From assembly GCA_003211135.1 (NCBI GenBank), contig QCTN01000001.1, forward strand, positions 1 through 64,000: DNA of 64,000 bases, in the 5' to 3' direction. The notes under the pieces are model-generated. The model did not search any database. It was not told the DNA's origin and saw only the letters and a program-made list of their open reading frames with translations. Position numbers and translations under genes: made by a program. This document shows, one piece after another, positions 50,899-61,235 of the stretch. Position 1 is the first letter of the stretch; every line of letters begins with the position of its first letter. Source of the DNA: Prochlorococcus sp. AG-673-L20. Its GTDB lineage: Bacteria > Cyanobacteriota > Cyanobacteriia > PCC-6307 > Cyanobiaceae.

Positions 50899-51609
50899 CT
50901 ATACACTTAAAAATTTATCAATAACTGTTTGGCTTAATTCACTTGTAGGGCCACTTGCAACAATTCCTCCCCTTTGCATTGCATAATATCTACTTGCCTG
51001 CCTAACAAAGTGTAAGTGCTGTTCAACTAATAAAACTCCGATACCAGTTTCTTTAATTATGAGATTTATAGCGTTTTCAATATCTAATACTATATTTGGT
51101 TGAATTCCTTCAGTAGGTTCGTCTAGTAACAATAATTTTGGTTTACCTAATAGTGCTCTCGCAATTGCAAGTTGTTGTTGTTGCCCTCCACTGAGATCAC
51201 CTCCTTTTCTTGATAGAAAGTCTTTTAAAATAGGAAATAAATCATAAATACTTGAATCAATATTTTTATTTTTAGATAAGCCTCCAGGGAGCGATTCCAT
51301 TCCCAACATTAAGTTTTCTTCAACAGTCAGATAAGGTATTATTTCTCTTCCTTGAGGAACATATGCCATTCCTTTTCTAGCTCTTTGATGTGGGGCCTTT
51401 CTATTTATATTTTCTCCAATAAAGTTTATTTCTCCTTTCTTTGCCTTTAATAGCCCTATTAATGATTTTAATAAAGTAGTTTTCCCTACTCCATTTCTAC
51501 CTATTAAACAGATCATTTCTCCAGATTTAAGGTTTAAATCTACATCTCTGAGAATATGGCTTTCCCCATAATAAGTATTTAATGATTTTACTTCTAGTAG
51601 ATGTTTCAT
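50899..51609 (-). CDS. urtE: Urea ABC transporter ATP-binding protein
   Basis: 236 residues. NTYYGESHILRDVDL and GRNGVGKTTLLKSLIGLL (Walker A), LSGGQQQQLAIARAL (signature) and LLLDEPTEGIQPNIV match the LivF-type UrtE. GREIIPYLTVEENL is characteristic. It is the second ATPase of the urea importer and last gene of the operon, 2 bp after urtD. Confidence 0.93.
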   Translation of the reverse strand: MKHLLEVKSLNTYYGESHILRDVDLNLKSGEMICLIGRNGVGKTTLLKSLIGLLKAKKGEINFIGENINRKAPHQRARKGMAYVPQGREIIPYLTVEENLMLGMESLPGGLSKNKNIDSSIYDLFPILKDFLSRKGGDLSGGQQQQLAIARALLGKPKLLLLDEPTEGIQPNIVLDIENAINLIIKETGIGVLLVEQHLHFVRQASRYYAMQRGGIVASGPTSELSQTVIDKFLSV

Positions 51610-51611
51610 TG

Positions 51612-52367
51612 TTATTTCTCCGGTCTACCTAAATAAACATCAATTACCCTTTTGTCATTTTGAATAGTATCCATTGTACCTTCACATAATACTGTGCCTT
51701 GATTTAGAACTGAAACATTACTATCAAGTCTTCTTATGAATTCCATATCGTGATCAATAACAACCACTGTATTATCTCCAGATAATGATTTTAATAAATC
51801 TGCTGTCAAATCAGTTTCCTCATCTGTAAGACCTGCAACGGGTTCATCAACGAGCATTAAATCAGGTTTTTGGCCTAGTAACATTGCTATTTCTAACCAT
51901 TGTTTTTGACCATGTGATAAAGCACCAGCTTTTGAATTGATTTTTTTAGATAAGTTTATAACTTTCATTAAATGTTCTATTTCATCTAATTGATCATTTT
52001 TAATTTTTTTATTAATTAGATTTAAAGGACTTTTAGGAGTACTTACTGATATCTCAAGATTTTCTTTAACAGTTAGATTTTCAAATACTCTTGGGCTTTG
52101 AAATTTTCTTCCTACACCTAAACGTGCAATTTTATGTTCTTTTCTTCCTATTAGTGATTTTCCTTTAAAAAAAACATCACCTTTAGTAGGTTTTACTTTA
52201 CCTGTTATTACATCTAGAAATGTTGTTTTCCCTGCCCCATTTGGACCAATTACAGCTCTTAGTTCTCCTTTTTTTAAACTAAGGTTTAGATCATTTAATG
52301 CTAGAAATCCTTCAAAACTAACACTTATATTTTCCAATCTTAATAGAGAATTAGTCTTCTTATTCAT
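51612..52367 (-). CDS. urtD: Urea ABC transporter ATP-binding protein
   Basis: 251 residues, LivG-type. GPNGAGKTTFLDVITGKVKP (Walker A), GVGRKFQSPRVFENLTV, ALSHGQKQWLEIAMLLGQKP (signature) and LMLVDEPVAGLTDEE are UrtD blocks. It overlaps the urtC end by 8 bp. Confidence 0.93.
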   Translation of the reverse strand: MNKKTNSLLRLENISVSFEGFLALNDLNLSLKKGELRAVIGPNGAGKTTFLDVITGKVKPTKGDVFFKGKSLIGRKEHKIARLGVGRKFQSPRVFENLTVKENLEISVSTPKSPLNLINKKIKNDQLDEIEHLMKVINLSKKINSKAGALSHGQKQWLEIAMLLGQKPDLMLVDEPVAGLTDEETDLTADLLKSLSGDNTVVVIDHDMEFIRRLDSNVSVLNQGTVLCEGTMDTIQNDKRVIDVYLGRPEK

Positions 52368-53496
52368 TTTTTAATCCCTCCGTTTCATTTTTAATTTCTA
52401 AACTTGGGTATGTTTCGATTTTCCTTTTCAAACCAAGTTTTTGAAGCAGATTCCTTGGTCCCTCTCCTTGTACCCATCCTAAAACACCTTCTGGTAATGC
52501 TGTAACTACTAGAATAAATATCCCACCCTGAATAAACATCCAGCTTGCCGGTAAAGCTTCACTTACTAAACTTTTTGCATAATTTATCAATACTGCTCCA
52601 AGTATTGCTCCCAATAAAGTCCCTCTTCCTCCCACTGCAACCCAAATAACCATTTCTATTGAAAATGGTACTGTCATAAATTGAGGAGATACTATTCCTG
52701 ATTGAACAGTATACAAAGCACCAGATATTCCTGCTAAACCACCTGCTATAGAAAATATTATTGTTTTAAATAAGACAGGATTGTAACCTGTGAATCTGAC
52801 TCTTGGTTCGTCATCTCTGATCCCTATAAGAATATTCCCAAATCTTCCTTTTACTACCCATTTTGAAAAAAACCATGCCGCAATAACTAATAAGGCTGTA
52901 AACCAAAAAAACATTCTTTGGATTGATTCTGAACCAACCATTTGTCCAAAAAGTTGAGTTACATCAGTTTTTAACCCGTTAGTACCATTAATAAGTTTTT
53001 GTTGTCCATTAAAGAAATTAAAGAATACTAAAAGAGCAGCTTGGGTAAGTATTGAAAAATACACACCTTTTATTCTGTTTCTAAAAACAAGAAATCCAAG
53101 TATTCCTGCAACTAATGCAGGTATAACCCAAATTGCAAATAAACTAAAGATTGGATTTCTAAATGGTTCCCAGAAAAAAGGTAAATTATCTACGCCATAA
53201 AGTCCAAAGAATTCTGGAATATTATTTGGAAATTCAGAAGAGCTTGTTATCTGTAGATACATTGCTGCACAGTAACCCCCAAGAGCAAAAAATATACCCT
53301 GACCAAGACTCAATAAACCAGTAAATCCCCAAATTAGATCTACACCCAAAGCAACAATAGCTAATGATAAATATCTACCTAGAAGATTCAATCTGAAAAC
53401 AGGAAGAATTGATGGAGCCGCGATAATAAAAGCAATAATGAGCACCCAAATAACAAAAGTTGTTTTTTTGCTTAGTTTTAAGTTTTTAAATTCCAT
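52360..53496 (-). CDS. urtC: Urea ABC transporter permease
   Basis: 378 residues, LivM-type, with about ten helices. GVDLIWGFTGLLSLGQGIFFALGGYCAAMYL and RIKGVYFSILTQAALLV are typical, as is the RDDEPRVRFTGYNPVLFK loop. It pairs with UrtB to form the channel. It overlaps urtB by one base. Confidence 0.93.
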   Translation of the reverse strand: MEFKNLKLSKKTTFVIWVLIIAFIIAAPSILPVFRLNLLGRYLSLAIVALGVDLIWGFTGLLSLGQGIFFALGGYCAAMYLQITSSSEFPNNIPEFFGLYGVDNLPFFWEPFRNPIFSLFAIWVIPALVAGILGFLVFRNRIKGVYFSILTQAALLVFFNFFNGQQKLINGTNGLKTDVTQLFGQMVGSESIQRMFFWFTALLVIAAWFFSKWVVKGRFGNILIGIRDDEPRVRFTGYNPVLFKTIIFSIAGGLAGISGALYTVQSGIVSPQFMTVPFSIEMVIWVAVGGRGTLLGAILGAVLINYAKSLVSEALPASWMFIQGGIFILVVTALPEGVLGWVQGEGPRNLLQKLGLKRKIETYPSLEIKNETEGLKNE

Positions 53497-54650
53497 TAAC
53501 TCTCAACCATCCTTCCTTTCTGGGGGAATAAACCAGTAGGTTTGAATTGCAGGAATATTACTATTAACGCAAAAATCATAACTCTAGCCATACTAGTAGT
53601 TGCAAAGAAATTTATTGTATTTGATAGTGGTAGAGGCATATCAGGCCATATTGATAAAAGGCGACCAGCTCCAATTAAATCAGTCATTATTCCTATTCCA
53701 AAAGAGGCAAAAATTGTACCCAATAGGTTCCCTACACCTCCTAAAACTACAACCATAAAACACCCAACTATATAATTTCCTCCAACATTAGGCCCAACCG
53801 ATCCCAAAAGAGATACAGCAACACCTGCTACACCTGCTAATCCAGAACCAATTCCAAAAGTAAGAACGTCAACTTTTTCTGTTGAAATTCCAAGACAGTC
53901 ACTCATTTCTCTATTTTGAGTTACTGCTCTTATCCTCATACCCCAAGCACTTTGATTCAAAAATAATGTTATTGCAATTACAGATATTAAAGTAATTATT
54001 ATTATCATTAATCTTGTTTTTGGGAAGGTTGTTCCAAGAATTTCAACCTGACCCCTCATCCATGCTGGAGCCGTGACATCCACATTTCTTGCACTAGCTC
54101 GACTTAATTTGCTAACTGAAGATGAAATCAAATTACCGGAGAGAACTCCCGCTAAAGCTGCAAATATCCATGAACTAAATTTTACATATTTAAATTTTAT
54201 AGACTCTTTTATTTTTGATGAAAATACTGATGGTAGAAATAAACCTATTATGAGACTTATTACTAGTCCTGTCCCATAAGCTAAAGGAACACTGCGGACA
54301 AACTGTTGAAGTATAAGGCTTACTCCCCATGTTGCAAGTAAAGTCTCTAATGGACTTCCGTATAACTTTCTAATTACAGTTTTTTCTAAAAGTATTCCTA
54401 CTACTCCACTGACAATAAATGCAAAAAAGATAGATACTATAACGTAAGCGTTGTAATAGGGTTTTAATAGTGGGAGTTTGAAAATTAATTGAGTTACATA
54501 TGTTGTGTAAGCACCTAGCATCATTAATTCACCATGAGCAAGATTGATTACACCCATCAAACCAAATACAATAGCTAAGCCCAAGGCTGCTACTAGTAAA
54601 ACTGATCCGATCGCTACACCGTTGAATAAACTATCAAGAAGCAATTCCAA
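53496..54650 (-). CDS. urtB: Urea ABC transporter permease
   Basis: 384 residues, LivH-type. LGLAIVFGLMGVINLAHGELMMLGAYTTYV opens it, and RAVTQNREMSDCLGISTEKVD and GSVGPNVGGNYIVGCFMVVVLGG are UrtB signatures. Two hairpins separate it from urtA. Channel subunit. Confidence 0.93.
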   Translation of the reverse strand: MELLLDSLFNGVAIGSVLLVAALGLAIVFGLMGVINLAHGELMMLGAYTTYVTQLIFKLPLLKPYYNAYVIVSIFFAFIVSGVVGILLEKTVIRKLYGSPLETLLATWGVSLILQQFVRSVPLAYGTGLVISLIIGLFLPSVFSSKIKESIKFKYVKFSSWIFAALAGVLSGNLISSSVSKLSRASARNVDVTAPAWMRGQVEILGTTFPKTRLMIIIITLISVIAITLFLNQSAWGMRIRAVTQNREMSDCLGISTEKVDVLTFGIGSGLAGVAGVAVSLLGSVGPNVGGNYIVGCFMVVVLGGVGNLLGTIFASFGIGIMTDLIGAGRLLSIWPDMPLPLSNTINFFATTSMARVMIFALIVIFLQFKPTGLFPQKGRMVES

Positions 54651-54680
54651 TTTTAATAAGAAGAAAATTTAAGTGGATAT

Positions 54681-54741
54681 AAGAAGAGGAGGCATCAAGC
54701 CTCCTCTTCTCTTTAGAAGTAAGCTTTGAAATTAAAGCTTA
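54681..54741 (-). promoter_or_regulatory. Two consecutive hairpins between urtA and urtB
   Basis: AAGAAGAGGAGGC/GCCTCCTCTTCT (54681-54709) gives a long GC-containing stem with a short loop. TAAGCTTT/AAAGCTTA (54720-54741) gives a second at the urtA stop. No U-run follows the first hairpin on the minus strand, so it looks more like an mRNA-stabilising or partial-attenuation structure than a full terminator, consistent with more UrtA than permease. Confidence 0.6.
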
Positions 54742-56021
54742 TATCTTTCTCCTTTAGATGGATCTGTCCAGTCACATGCATAACCTTTTGAACTAGGTTC
54801 AAATTGGTTCCATGCTTGTGGGTAGACAACTCCATCAGTTTCTTCAAGAATCTCGAATCCACCTTCTGGCTTGATTAAACCAATTCTTACTGTTTGAGCA
54901 AGGTGATGGTTAGGCATAACCTCAACTGGTCCTTGAGGAGCGTCGAATGTTTGACCTACCAGAGCTTCTCTAACAGCACTGTTCTCAAACGTGCCTGCAT
55001 CTTCAACTGCTTGTTTCCATAAATAAACCATGTTGTAAGCAGACTCCTGTGGATCAGCAACTACTCTGTCACTTCCATATAGAGCTTTGAAATCAGCTGC
55101 AAATTTCTTGGATTCAGGTGTATCGATAGACATCATGTAGTTCCAAGCACCATAATGGCCTTCTAAAAATTCAGGTCCAATAGTACTGATTTCTTCCTCT
55201 GCTATAGAGTAGTTCATTACATAATATCCATTACTAGGAGTGATCCCAGCATCCTGAATCTGTTTAAAGAAAGCAACGTTTTGGTCACCATTAAGTGTGT
55301 TGATAATTACTCCACCACCAGATGGCGCTAACGCTTTTTTGATCTTGGAAATAATAGGAGCAACTTCAGTATTTCCTAGAGGTAAATAATCTTCACCTAC
55401 AACCTTTCCTCCAAGTGATTTAAGTTGTTCTTTGGTAATTGTATTTGATGTCCTTGGGAAAACATAGTCTGAACCAACTAAGAAAAATGGCTTTCCAGCG
55501 GCAGGAGATCTCTTATACATAAAATCAGTTGCTGGTTCTGATTGTTGGTTTGGTGAAGCACCTGTGTAGAAAATGTTGTTTGAACATTCCTGAGCTTCAT
55601 ACTGAATTGGGTAGTAAAGGAATGCATCTTTTGATTCATACACAGGAAGCATTGCCTTCCTACTAGCAGATGTCCATCCACCAAATACAACTGGAACCCC
55701 ATCCTGGTCGATTAATTTTTTAGACTTCTCAGCAAAAGTTGGCCAGTCAGAAGCTCCATCTTCAACGATGTAATCGATTTTGTAGCTTTTGCCACCAACG
55801 GTTACTCCTCCGGCAGCGTTGATTTCTGCAATAGCCATTTTTTCAGTATCAACAAGAGTTGATTCAGATATAGCCATTGTTCCTGAAAGGGAATGTAAAA
55901 TACCAACAGTTACTGTGTCATCGAAACTTCCGGAAGTGTCTGAACCTCCTCCGCATGAAGTAACTGAAACGGCAAGAGAGGCAGTAGCTAAACCTGCCAA
56001 AATACGCCTTGAAATTCTCAT
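54732..56021 (-). CDS. urtA: Urea ABC transporter substrate-binding protein
   Basis: 429 residues from MRISRRILAGLATASLAVSV (56021), preferred over the upstream GTG because it opens a lipoprotein signal with Cys in VTSCGGGSD. TVGILHSLSGTMAISE, VVFGGWTSASRKAMLPV, FYTGASPNQQSEPATDFM and QGPVEVMPNHHLAQTVRIG are UrtA blocks. It binds urea in the periplasm. A candidate NtcA site lies 77 bp upstream. Confidence 0.93.
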   Translation of the reverse strand: MRISRRILAGLATASLAVSVTSCGGGSDTSGSFDDTVTVGILHSLSGTMAISESTLVDTEKMAIAEINAAGGVTVGGKSYKIDYIVEDGASDWPTFAEKSKKLIDQDGVPVVFGGWTSASRKAMLPVYESKDAFLYYPIQYEAQECSNNIFYTGASPNQQSEPATDFMYKRSPAAGKPFFLVGSDYVFPRTSNTITKEQLKSLGGKVVGEDYLPLGNTEVAPIISKIKKALAPSGGGVIINTLNGDQNVAFFKQIQDAGITPSNGYYVMNYSIAEEEISTIGPEFLEGHYGAWNYMMSIDTPESKKFAADFKALYGSDRVVADPQESAYNMVYLWKQAVEDAGTFENSAVREALVGQTFDAPQGPVEVMPNHHLAQTVRIGLIKPEGGFEILEETDGVVYPQAWNQFEPSSKGYACDWTDPSKGERYKL

Positions 56022-56097
56022 GAATTCGTTTAAATTAGGTAATTGACCCACATTGGGGGGATAAAGTAAAAGTTATAAACGAGTGGGATTTAGTTTT

Positions 56098-56111
56098 GTA
56101 GCAGAGGTAAC
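56098..56111 (-). promoter_or_regulatory. Candidate NtcA box upstream of urtA
   Basis: On the minus strand the sequence is GTTACCTCTGCTAC, i.e. GTT-N8-TAC, one base off the consensus GTA-N8-TAC. A TAACTT element (TAN3T form) starts 23 bp after TAC, the spacing of an NtcA-activated class II promoter. Urea uptake genes of cyanobacteria are known NtcA targets. Confidence 0.6.
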
Positions 56112-56155
56112 ATTTTGTTGAATCCAATATAAAACTTCCGATTATTTTTTTGACT

Positions 56156-56761
56156 TTAAATGTTTGGTATTTGACCGACTAGATACTTAATAACGTCATC
56201 AACACCACTGCCGGAACTAAGATTTGTAAAAAACCATGGTTTACCATCTCTCATCATATCTGTATCGTTTTGCATAATATTTAAATTTGCACCAACCATA
56301 TCAGCTAAATCAATTTTGTTGATTAATAACAAATCAGATCTTGTAATCCCAGGACCTCCTTTTCTCGGAATTTTATCCCCAGCCGATACATCAATCACGT
56401 AAATAGATAAATCTACAAGTTCTGGACTAAAACTTGCCGCAAGATTATCTCCTCCACTTTCAACAAAAATAAAATCCAATGGATCATATTTGTTTTCAAG
56501 ATCCATTACTGCATTTTTATTAAGTGAACAATCTTCTCTTATTGCAGTATGAGGACAACCACCAGTTTCTACTCCAACAATTCTTCCTTCCTCTAAAATC
56601 TTTTTCTTTATGAGAAAATTTGCATCCTCTTTTGTATAAATGTCATTAGTAACAACAGCTATTTTATATTTCTTTTTAAGACCTATGCATAAAGTTTCAA
56701 CTAATGCTGTTTTTCCCGAGCCTACTGGGCCCGCAACTCCTACTCTTAATTTGCTGCTCAT
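56156..56761 (-). CDS. ureG: Urease accessory GTPase
   Basis: 201 residues. [20 protein letters not shown] (P-loop), [28 protein letters not shown] (conserved CPH nickel motif), [11 protein letters not shown] and [10 protein letters not shown] are all UreG. It drives GTP-dependent nickel delivery with UreD, UreE and UreF. It follows ureF by 3 bp. Confidence 0.95.
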   Translation of the reverse strand: MSSKLRVGVAGPVGSGKTALVETLCIGLKKKYKIAVVTNDIYTKEDANFLIKKKILEEGRIVGVETGGCPHTAIREDCSLNKNAVMDLENKYDPLDFIFVESGGDNLAASFSPELVDLSIYVIDVSAGDKIPRKGGPGITRSDLLLINKIDLADMVGANLNIMQNDTDMMRDGKPWFFTNLSSGSGVDDVIKYLVGQIPNI

Positions 56762-56764
56762 AAA

Positions 56765-57451
56765 TTAATTTCTAAAAAGTTTTGTATATAGATCATTATG
56801 GTTTTGTTGAGCCATAGATAAGCTTATATTCCCAACATAAAGATCATTAATATTACTGTCTACAATTTCTTGGGAAACTTCTGATATTAAATCCAACAAC
56901 TCAAGTTGAATAGTTTGTGCTTTTATTGAACCCATGGGTATAAGTCTTATTGCAGCACTAAGTTGATTCGCAGTCCATGCATATATAAAATTTTCGATCA
57001 TTTCTAATTTATTTATTTGAAAAGAGAAGCAAGCCCAACTCCATGCTAAAGACCAAGAGATATTTTTATTTTTTTCATATAAATATTCAAATCCAAATTC
57101 TTTAGTCAATTCAAAAAGTGATTTAGCCATTTGAGTCTGTTGATCTCTTATCTCAACAGTATCTCTAAAAGACAATAGCCATTTATCTAAACTCAATAAT
57201 CTTCCTTTGTTATTTTTGACATTATTAGCAACTTTTAATTCTACAAAAATTTCAAAAAATTCTATTAAACATTTTGCTTCAATTCTAATTTGCCCAATTT
57301 TTAATTCATTTGTAATTAAATCCCTTATGTGGTCTGATTCTTCTAAATTCTTAATTTTTAAAAAACTCTCTAATCCCTCAGAATAACAAAAACCTCCTAC
57401 AGGTAAACTTGGACTAATTAATAAATACTTAACTAAGTGATTTTTTTTCAT
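56765..57451 (-). CDS. ureF: Urease accessory protein
   Basis: 228 residues. LLISPSLPVGGFCYSEGLES is the UreF N-terminal signature. SLAWSWACFSF and AIRLIPMGSIKAQTIQLEL are later blocks. It binds UreD and gates UreG GTPase activity. It overlaps ureE by 23 bp. Confidence 0.93.
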   Translation of the reverse strand: MKKNHLVKYLLISPSLPVGGFCYSEGLESFLKIKNLEESDHIRDLITNELKIGQIRIEAKCLIEFFEIFVELKVANNVKNNKGRLLSLDKWLLSFRDTVEIRDQQTQMAKSLFELTKEFGFEYLYEKNKNISWSLAWSWACFSFQINKLEMIENFIYAWTANQLSAAIRLIPMGSIKAQTIQLELLDLISEVSQEIVDSNINDLYVGNISLSMAQQNHNDLYTKLFRN

Positions 57452-57893
57452 GATGAAAAGCTCCTATTTCTGGAAAAAACTTTTTTTCAACTTTTGAGAA
57501 AACAACATCAAAGTTCTTAAGCAATTCCTCAATTATGTAATCACTTTTAGTAAATAAGATATTTTCATTAATCTCAATTTCTACATGTCTATTTCCAAGA
57601 TGATAAGCAACTTTTATAAGCTCTTCATTCGTTTTAGCAGTAATTTCTATTAAATTTTCTTTTTGCGCAATGATTTGTACAAAGAGTGTTTTTTGATTTG
57701 TTCGAAGGATATCACCATCATTCAATTTTCCCTCTCTTGGTAATTGTAATTGAAGTTCTTGATTACAATCTGATTTTCTTTTTCCCCTAAAGACTCTTCT
57801 TTGATCAGAACTAAGTGTAAGGTTTAATAAATTACCCTCATGGCAATTTTGCTTAATCCAATCAGTTACAACAATTTCTTTTTTATTGCTCAT
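57429..57893 (-). CDS. ureE: Urease accessory nickel-binding protein
   Basis: 154 residues. VKVAYHLGNRHVEIEINENILF contains the GNRH nickel-site motif, and IEITAKTNEELIKVAYHLGN is typical. The C-terminus (AFHHEKKSLS) has only a short His pair, not the long His tail of Klebsiella UreE. First gene of ureEFG. Confidence 0.9.
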   Translation of the reverse strand: MSNKKEIVVTDWIKQNCHEGNLLNLTLSSDQRRVFRGKRKSDCNQELQLQLPREGKLNDGDILRTNQKTLFVQIIAQKENLIEITAKTNEELIKVAYHLGNRHVEIEINENILFTKSDYIIEELLKNFDVVFSKVEKKFFPEIGAFHHEKKSLS

Positions 57894-57940
57894 AACAAAA
57901 TATTTTTAGTAACTTAGATAGAGTAATCAAGAAAACAATT

Positions 57941-58834
57941 ATGGCTAAATCTTCTTGGGAAGGTAATTGTTTCTTAAATTTTTTTAATAATAAATCAAGT
58001 TCTGAGAAAGACGATAAAACAATCTTTAAATCTAAATTTACATCTCCCTATAAATTACTAAAATGCAGTTATGACAAAGAGGGCAGATGTATTTTACCTA
58101 TACTTCATACTGCAGGAGGACTTGTTGGTGGTGATTTGCTTGAATTTGAAGCAAATATTGGAATTAATTCGAAAGTTTTATTAACCACCTCTTCAGCTCA
58201 GAAAGTATATGGTTCAGTTGGTAGATCAAAAATTAATCCTGAAGGGTCTTTTTCCTCGCAGAAAACAAAAATAAGTATTCTTGATAATTCTCATCTAGAG
58301 TACTTACCACAAGAAACAATAGTTTTTGCAAACGGATTATATTCTCAGGAATTTAATATTAATATTTCTGATAACTCTAGTTTTTTATTTACAGATTTAA
58401 TAAGACTTGGAAGATCTTCTGCAGGCGAATCAATTGAGAGCGGCGTTTTTAGATCAAAATTAGAGATTATGAGGAATGGAAATTTATGTGATGATTGGGA
58501 ATTTGTAGATCAAATTGAATTAAATAAATTTAGTTTTCAAGCTAAGAGTGGAATGGATTTTATGCCAGTTTTTGGTTCTTTAATTTGGATATGTGAAAAA
58601 GAATTTCCTAAATCAAAAATAATCGATTTAAAAAAAAATATAAAAATGATATTTAAAGAAAATGATAATTATTTGTCTTTAGGAACTTTAGAAAATGGTA
58701 TATCTATAAGATTCTTGGGTCATTCATCACAAGATGCAAGAAAATGTTTTTTTTCTATTTGGACACAAATAAGAACTGTTTGTGGGTTTTGTAAGCCAGA
58801 ATATCAAGGTGTATGGCCTTTACAAGATCAATAA
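57941..58834 (+). CDS. ureD: Urease accessory protein
   Basis: 297 residues. [35 protein letters not shown] and [14 protein letters not shown] are UreD/UreH signatures. [14 protein letters not shown] and WEFVDQIEL continue the family text. It is the scaffold for nickel insertion into UreABC. It begins 47 bp from the divergent ureE and precedes ureA by 60 bp. Confidence 0.93.
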   Translation: MAKSSWEGNCFLNFFNNKSSSEKDDKTIFKSKFTSPYKLLKCSYDKEGRCILPILHTAGGLVGGDLLEFEANIGINSKVLLTTSSAQKVYGSVGRSKINPEGSFSSQKTKISILDNSHLEYLPQETIVFANGLYSQEFNINISDNSSFLFTDLIRLGRSSAGESIESGVFRSKLEIMRNGNLCDDWEFVDQIELNKFSFQAKSGMDFMPVFGSLIWICEKEFPKSKIIDLKKNIKMIFKENDNYLSLGTLENGISIRFLGHSSQDARKCFFSIWTQIRTVCGFCKPEYQGVWPLQDQ

Positions 58835-58894
58835 ATTACTGATTATGTTCATGAGTAACTTTTTTAAAGATAATTTTTAGATTAATTTTTAATT

Positions 58895-59197
58895 ATGCAC
58901 CTTTCACCTCAAGAAAAAGATAAACTATTAATTTTTTCAGCGGCACAATTAGCTGAAAGAAGACTTAATAGGGGTCTAAAACTTAATTATCCAGAAACAG
59001 TTGCTTTTTTAAGCTTTCAAGTTTTAGAGGGCGCAAGAGATGGCAAAAGTGTTAGCCAATTAATGTCTGAAGGTACAACTTGGCTTTCTAAAAATCAAGT
59101 AATGGATGGTATTTCTGAAATGGTCGATGAAGTTCAAGTAGAGGCTGTCTTCCCAGATGGTACTAAATTGGTAACTATTCACAATCCTATTAATTAA
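58895..59197 (+). CDS. ureA: Urease gamma subunit
   Basis: 100 residues, normal length. [35 protein letters not shown] and [21 protein letters not shown] are UreA. Part of the nickel hydrolase (UreABC)3. It is 2 bp before ureB. Confidence 0.97.
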   Translation: MHLSPQEKDKLLIFSAAQLAERRLNRGLKLNYPETVAFLSFQVLEGARDGKSVSQLMSEGTTWLSKNQVMDGISEMVDEVQVEAVFPDGTKLVTIHNPIN

Positions 59198-59199
59198 TT

Positions 59200-59520
59200 A
59201 TGGAATATTTAATACCAGGCCAAATAATTCCTGAGGATGGCCATATCGAATTAAATTCTGGCAAGGATGTTAAAACTATATCCGTATCAAACTCAGGGGA
59301 TAGACCTATTCAAGTCGGATCCCATTATCATTTTTTTGAAACTAATAAATCTTTAATTTTTGATAGAGAAATAACTCTTGGTATGCGTCTAGATATCCCC
59401 GCAGGAACTTCTATAAGATTTGAACCTGGTGACACTACAGAAGTTAAACTAGTATCTTATTCAGGTTATAGGAATGTCTTTGGTTTTAATGCTTTAATTA
59501 ATGGTCCTTTAGATTCTTAA
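59200..59520 (+). CDS. ureB: Urease beta subunit
   Basis: 106 residues. [39 protein letters not shown] and [20 protein letters not shown] are UreB signatures. It is 5 bp before ureC. Confidence 0.97.
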   Translation: MEYLIPGQIIPEDGHIELNSGKDVKTISVSNSGDRPIQVGSHYHFFETNKSLIFDREITLGMRLDIPAGTSIRFEPGDTTEVKLVSYSGYRNVFGFNALINGPLDS

Positions 59521-59525
59521 ATATT

Positions 59526-61235
59526 ATGTCTTATAAGATTAATAGAAATACTTATGCTCAAACATATGGACCTACAAAGGGAGATAGAGTAAGACTTGCT
59601 GATACAGAATTAATAATTGAAGTAGAAAAGGACTTTACTACTTATGGAGATGAGGTGAAATTTGGTGGAGGTAAGGTTATCAGAGATGGGATGGGACAGT
59701 CTCAAGTATCGAGAGATGATGGAGCTGTTGATACCGTAATAACTAATGCTTTGATAGTTGATTGGTGGGGAATTGTAAAAGCTGACGTTGGTCTGAAAGA
59801 TGGGAAAATTTGTGAAATTGGTAAAGCAGGAAATCCTGATATACAAGATAATATTAATATAATTATTGGATCTTCAACTGAAGTAATAGCTGGTGAGGGA
59901 CATATTCTTACCGCAGGATCTATAGATACACATATCCATTTTATTTGTCCTCAACAAATTGAAACAGCATTAGCTTCTGGTATCACAACTATGTTAGGAG
60001 GAGGTACAGGTCCAGCTACAGGAACCAATGCTACAACTTGTACTCCAGGTGCTTTTCATATATCTCGTATGCTTCAATCTGCGGAAGCTTTCCCTATGAA
60101 TTTAGGTTTTTTTGGTAAGGGTAATTCATCTAATAAGACAAATCTTTTTGAACAAGTAAATGCTGGAGCATGTGGTTTGAAATTGCATGAAGACTGGGGT
60201 ACAACTCCATCAACGATAAATACATGTCTTAATGTTGCAGATGCTCTAGATGTTCAAGTATGTATTCATACTGATACTTTGAATGAAGCAGGGTTTGTTG
60301 AGGATACTATAGCTGCTATTGCAGGTAGAACTATACATACTTTTCATACAGAAGGAGCAGGGGGTGGTCACGCTCCAGATATTATTAAAATTTGTGGAGA
60401 AAATAATGTCTTGCCAAGTAGTACTAATCCAACTAGGCCTTATACCAAAAATACTCTTGAAGAACATCTTGACATGTTAATGGTTTGTCATCATTTAGAT
60501 TCTAAAATTCCAGAAGATATTGCATTTGCAGAGTCAAGAATCAGGAGGGAAACAATAGCTGCGGAAGATATTTTGCATGATATTGGAGCTTTTTCAATTA
60601 TTGCAAGTGATTCACAAGCTATGGGAAGAGTAGGAGAAGTTATAACAAGAACTTTTCAAACCGCACATAAAATGAAAGTTCAAAGAGGTCCATTACCTGA
60701 AGACTGTGACAAAAACGATAATTATCGAGTAAAAAGATATATCTCCAAAGTCACTATAAATCCAGCTATTGCCCATGGAATTAATAAATTTGTTGGTTCT
60801 ATTGAAAAAGGTAAAATCGCTGATTTAGTTTTGTGGAAACCGTCCTTTTTTGGTGTTAAGCCAGAATTGGTTGTCAAAGGGGGTTCTATAGTTTGGTCTC
60901 AGATGGGTGATGCAAATGCTTCAATTCCAACGCCCGGACCTGTTCATGGTAGACCTATGTTTGCAAATTATGGACAATCACTTTTAAAAAGTTCTTTCAC
61001 TTTTTTGAGCAAAAATGCTATTGACCTTGATATTCCTAAAAGGCTTTCTTTGCAAAAAAATTGTTTAGCAGTAGAGAATACAAGATCTATTAATAAATTA
61101 GATCTTAAATTAAACAATAAATTACCAAATATTTCAGTTGATCCACAAACTTATGAAGTCTTCGCTGATGGGGAATTACTTACGTGCGATCCTCTAGAAG
61201 AAGTGCCAATGACTCAAAGATATTTTTTACTTTAG
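59526..61235 (+). CDS. ureC: Urease alpha (catalytic) subunit
   Basis: 569 residues. Nickel ligands are visible in [15 protein letters not shown] (two His) and [14 protein letters not shown] (carbamylated Lys), with later His in [10 protein letters not shown] and [12 protein letters not shown] and an Asp in [10 protein letters not shown]. The mobile flap MVCHHLD is intact. It hydrolyses urea to ammonia and carbamate. Full length and presumably active. It ends 4 bp inside the convergent gpgS end. Confidence 0.97.
   Translation: MSYKINRNTYAQTYGPTKGDRVRLADTELIIEVEKDFTTYGDEVKFGGGKVIRDGMGQSQVSRDDGAVDTVITNALIVDWWGIVKADVGLKDGKICEIGKAGNPDIQDNINIIIGSSTEVIAGEGHILTAGSIDTHIHFICPQQIETALASGITTMLGGGTGPATGTNATTCTPGAFHISRMLQSAEAFPMNLGFFGKGNSSNKTNLFEQVNAGACGLKLHEDWGTTPSTINTCLNVADALDVQVCIHTDTLNEAGFVEDTIAAIAGRTIHTFHTEGAGGGHAPDIIKICGENNVLPSSTNPTRPYTKNTLEEHLDMLMVCHHLDSKIPEDIAFAESRIRRETIAAEDILHDIGAFSIIASDSQAMGRVGEVITRTFQTAHKMKVQRGPLPEDCDKNDNYRVKRYISKVTINPAIAHGINKFVGSIEKGKIADLVLWKPSFFGVKPELVVKGGSIVWSQMGDANASIPTPGPVHGRPMFANYGQSLLKSSFTFLSKNAIDLDIPKRLSLQKNCLAVENTRSINKLDLKLNNKLPNISVDPQTYEVFADGELLTCDPLEEVPMTQRYFLL

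Noticed and set aside
53542-53775. 77-aa plus-strand ORF opposite urtB
   Set aside because: Shadow of a highly conserved permease gene.
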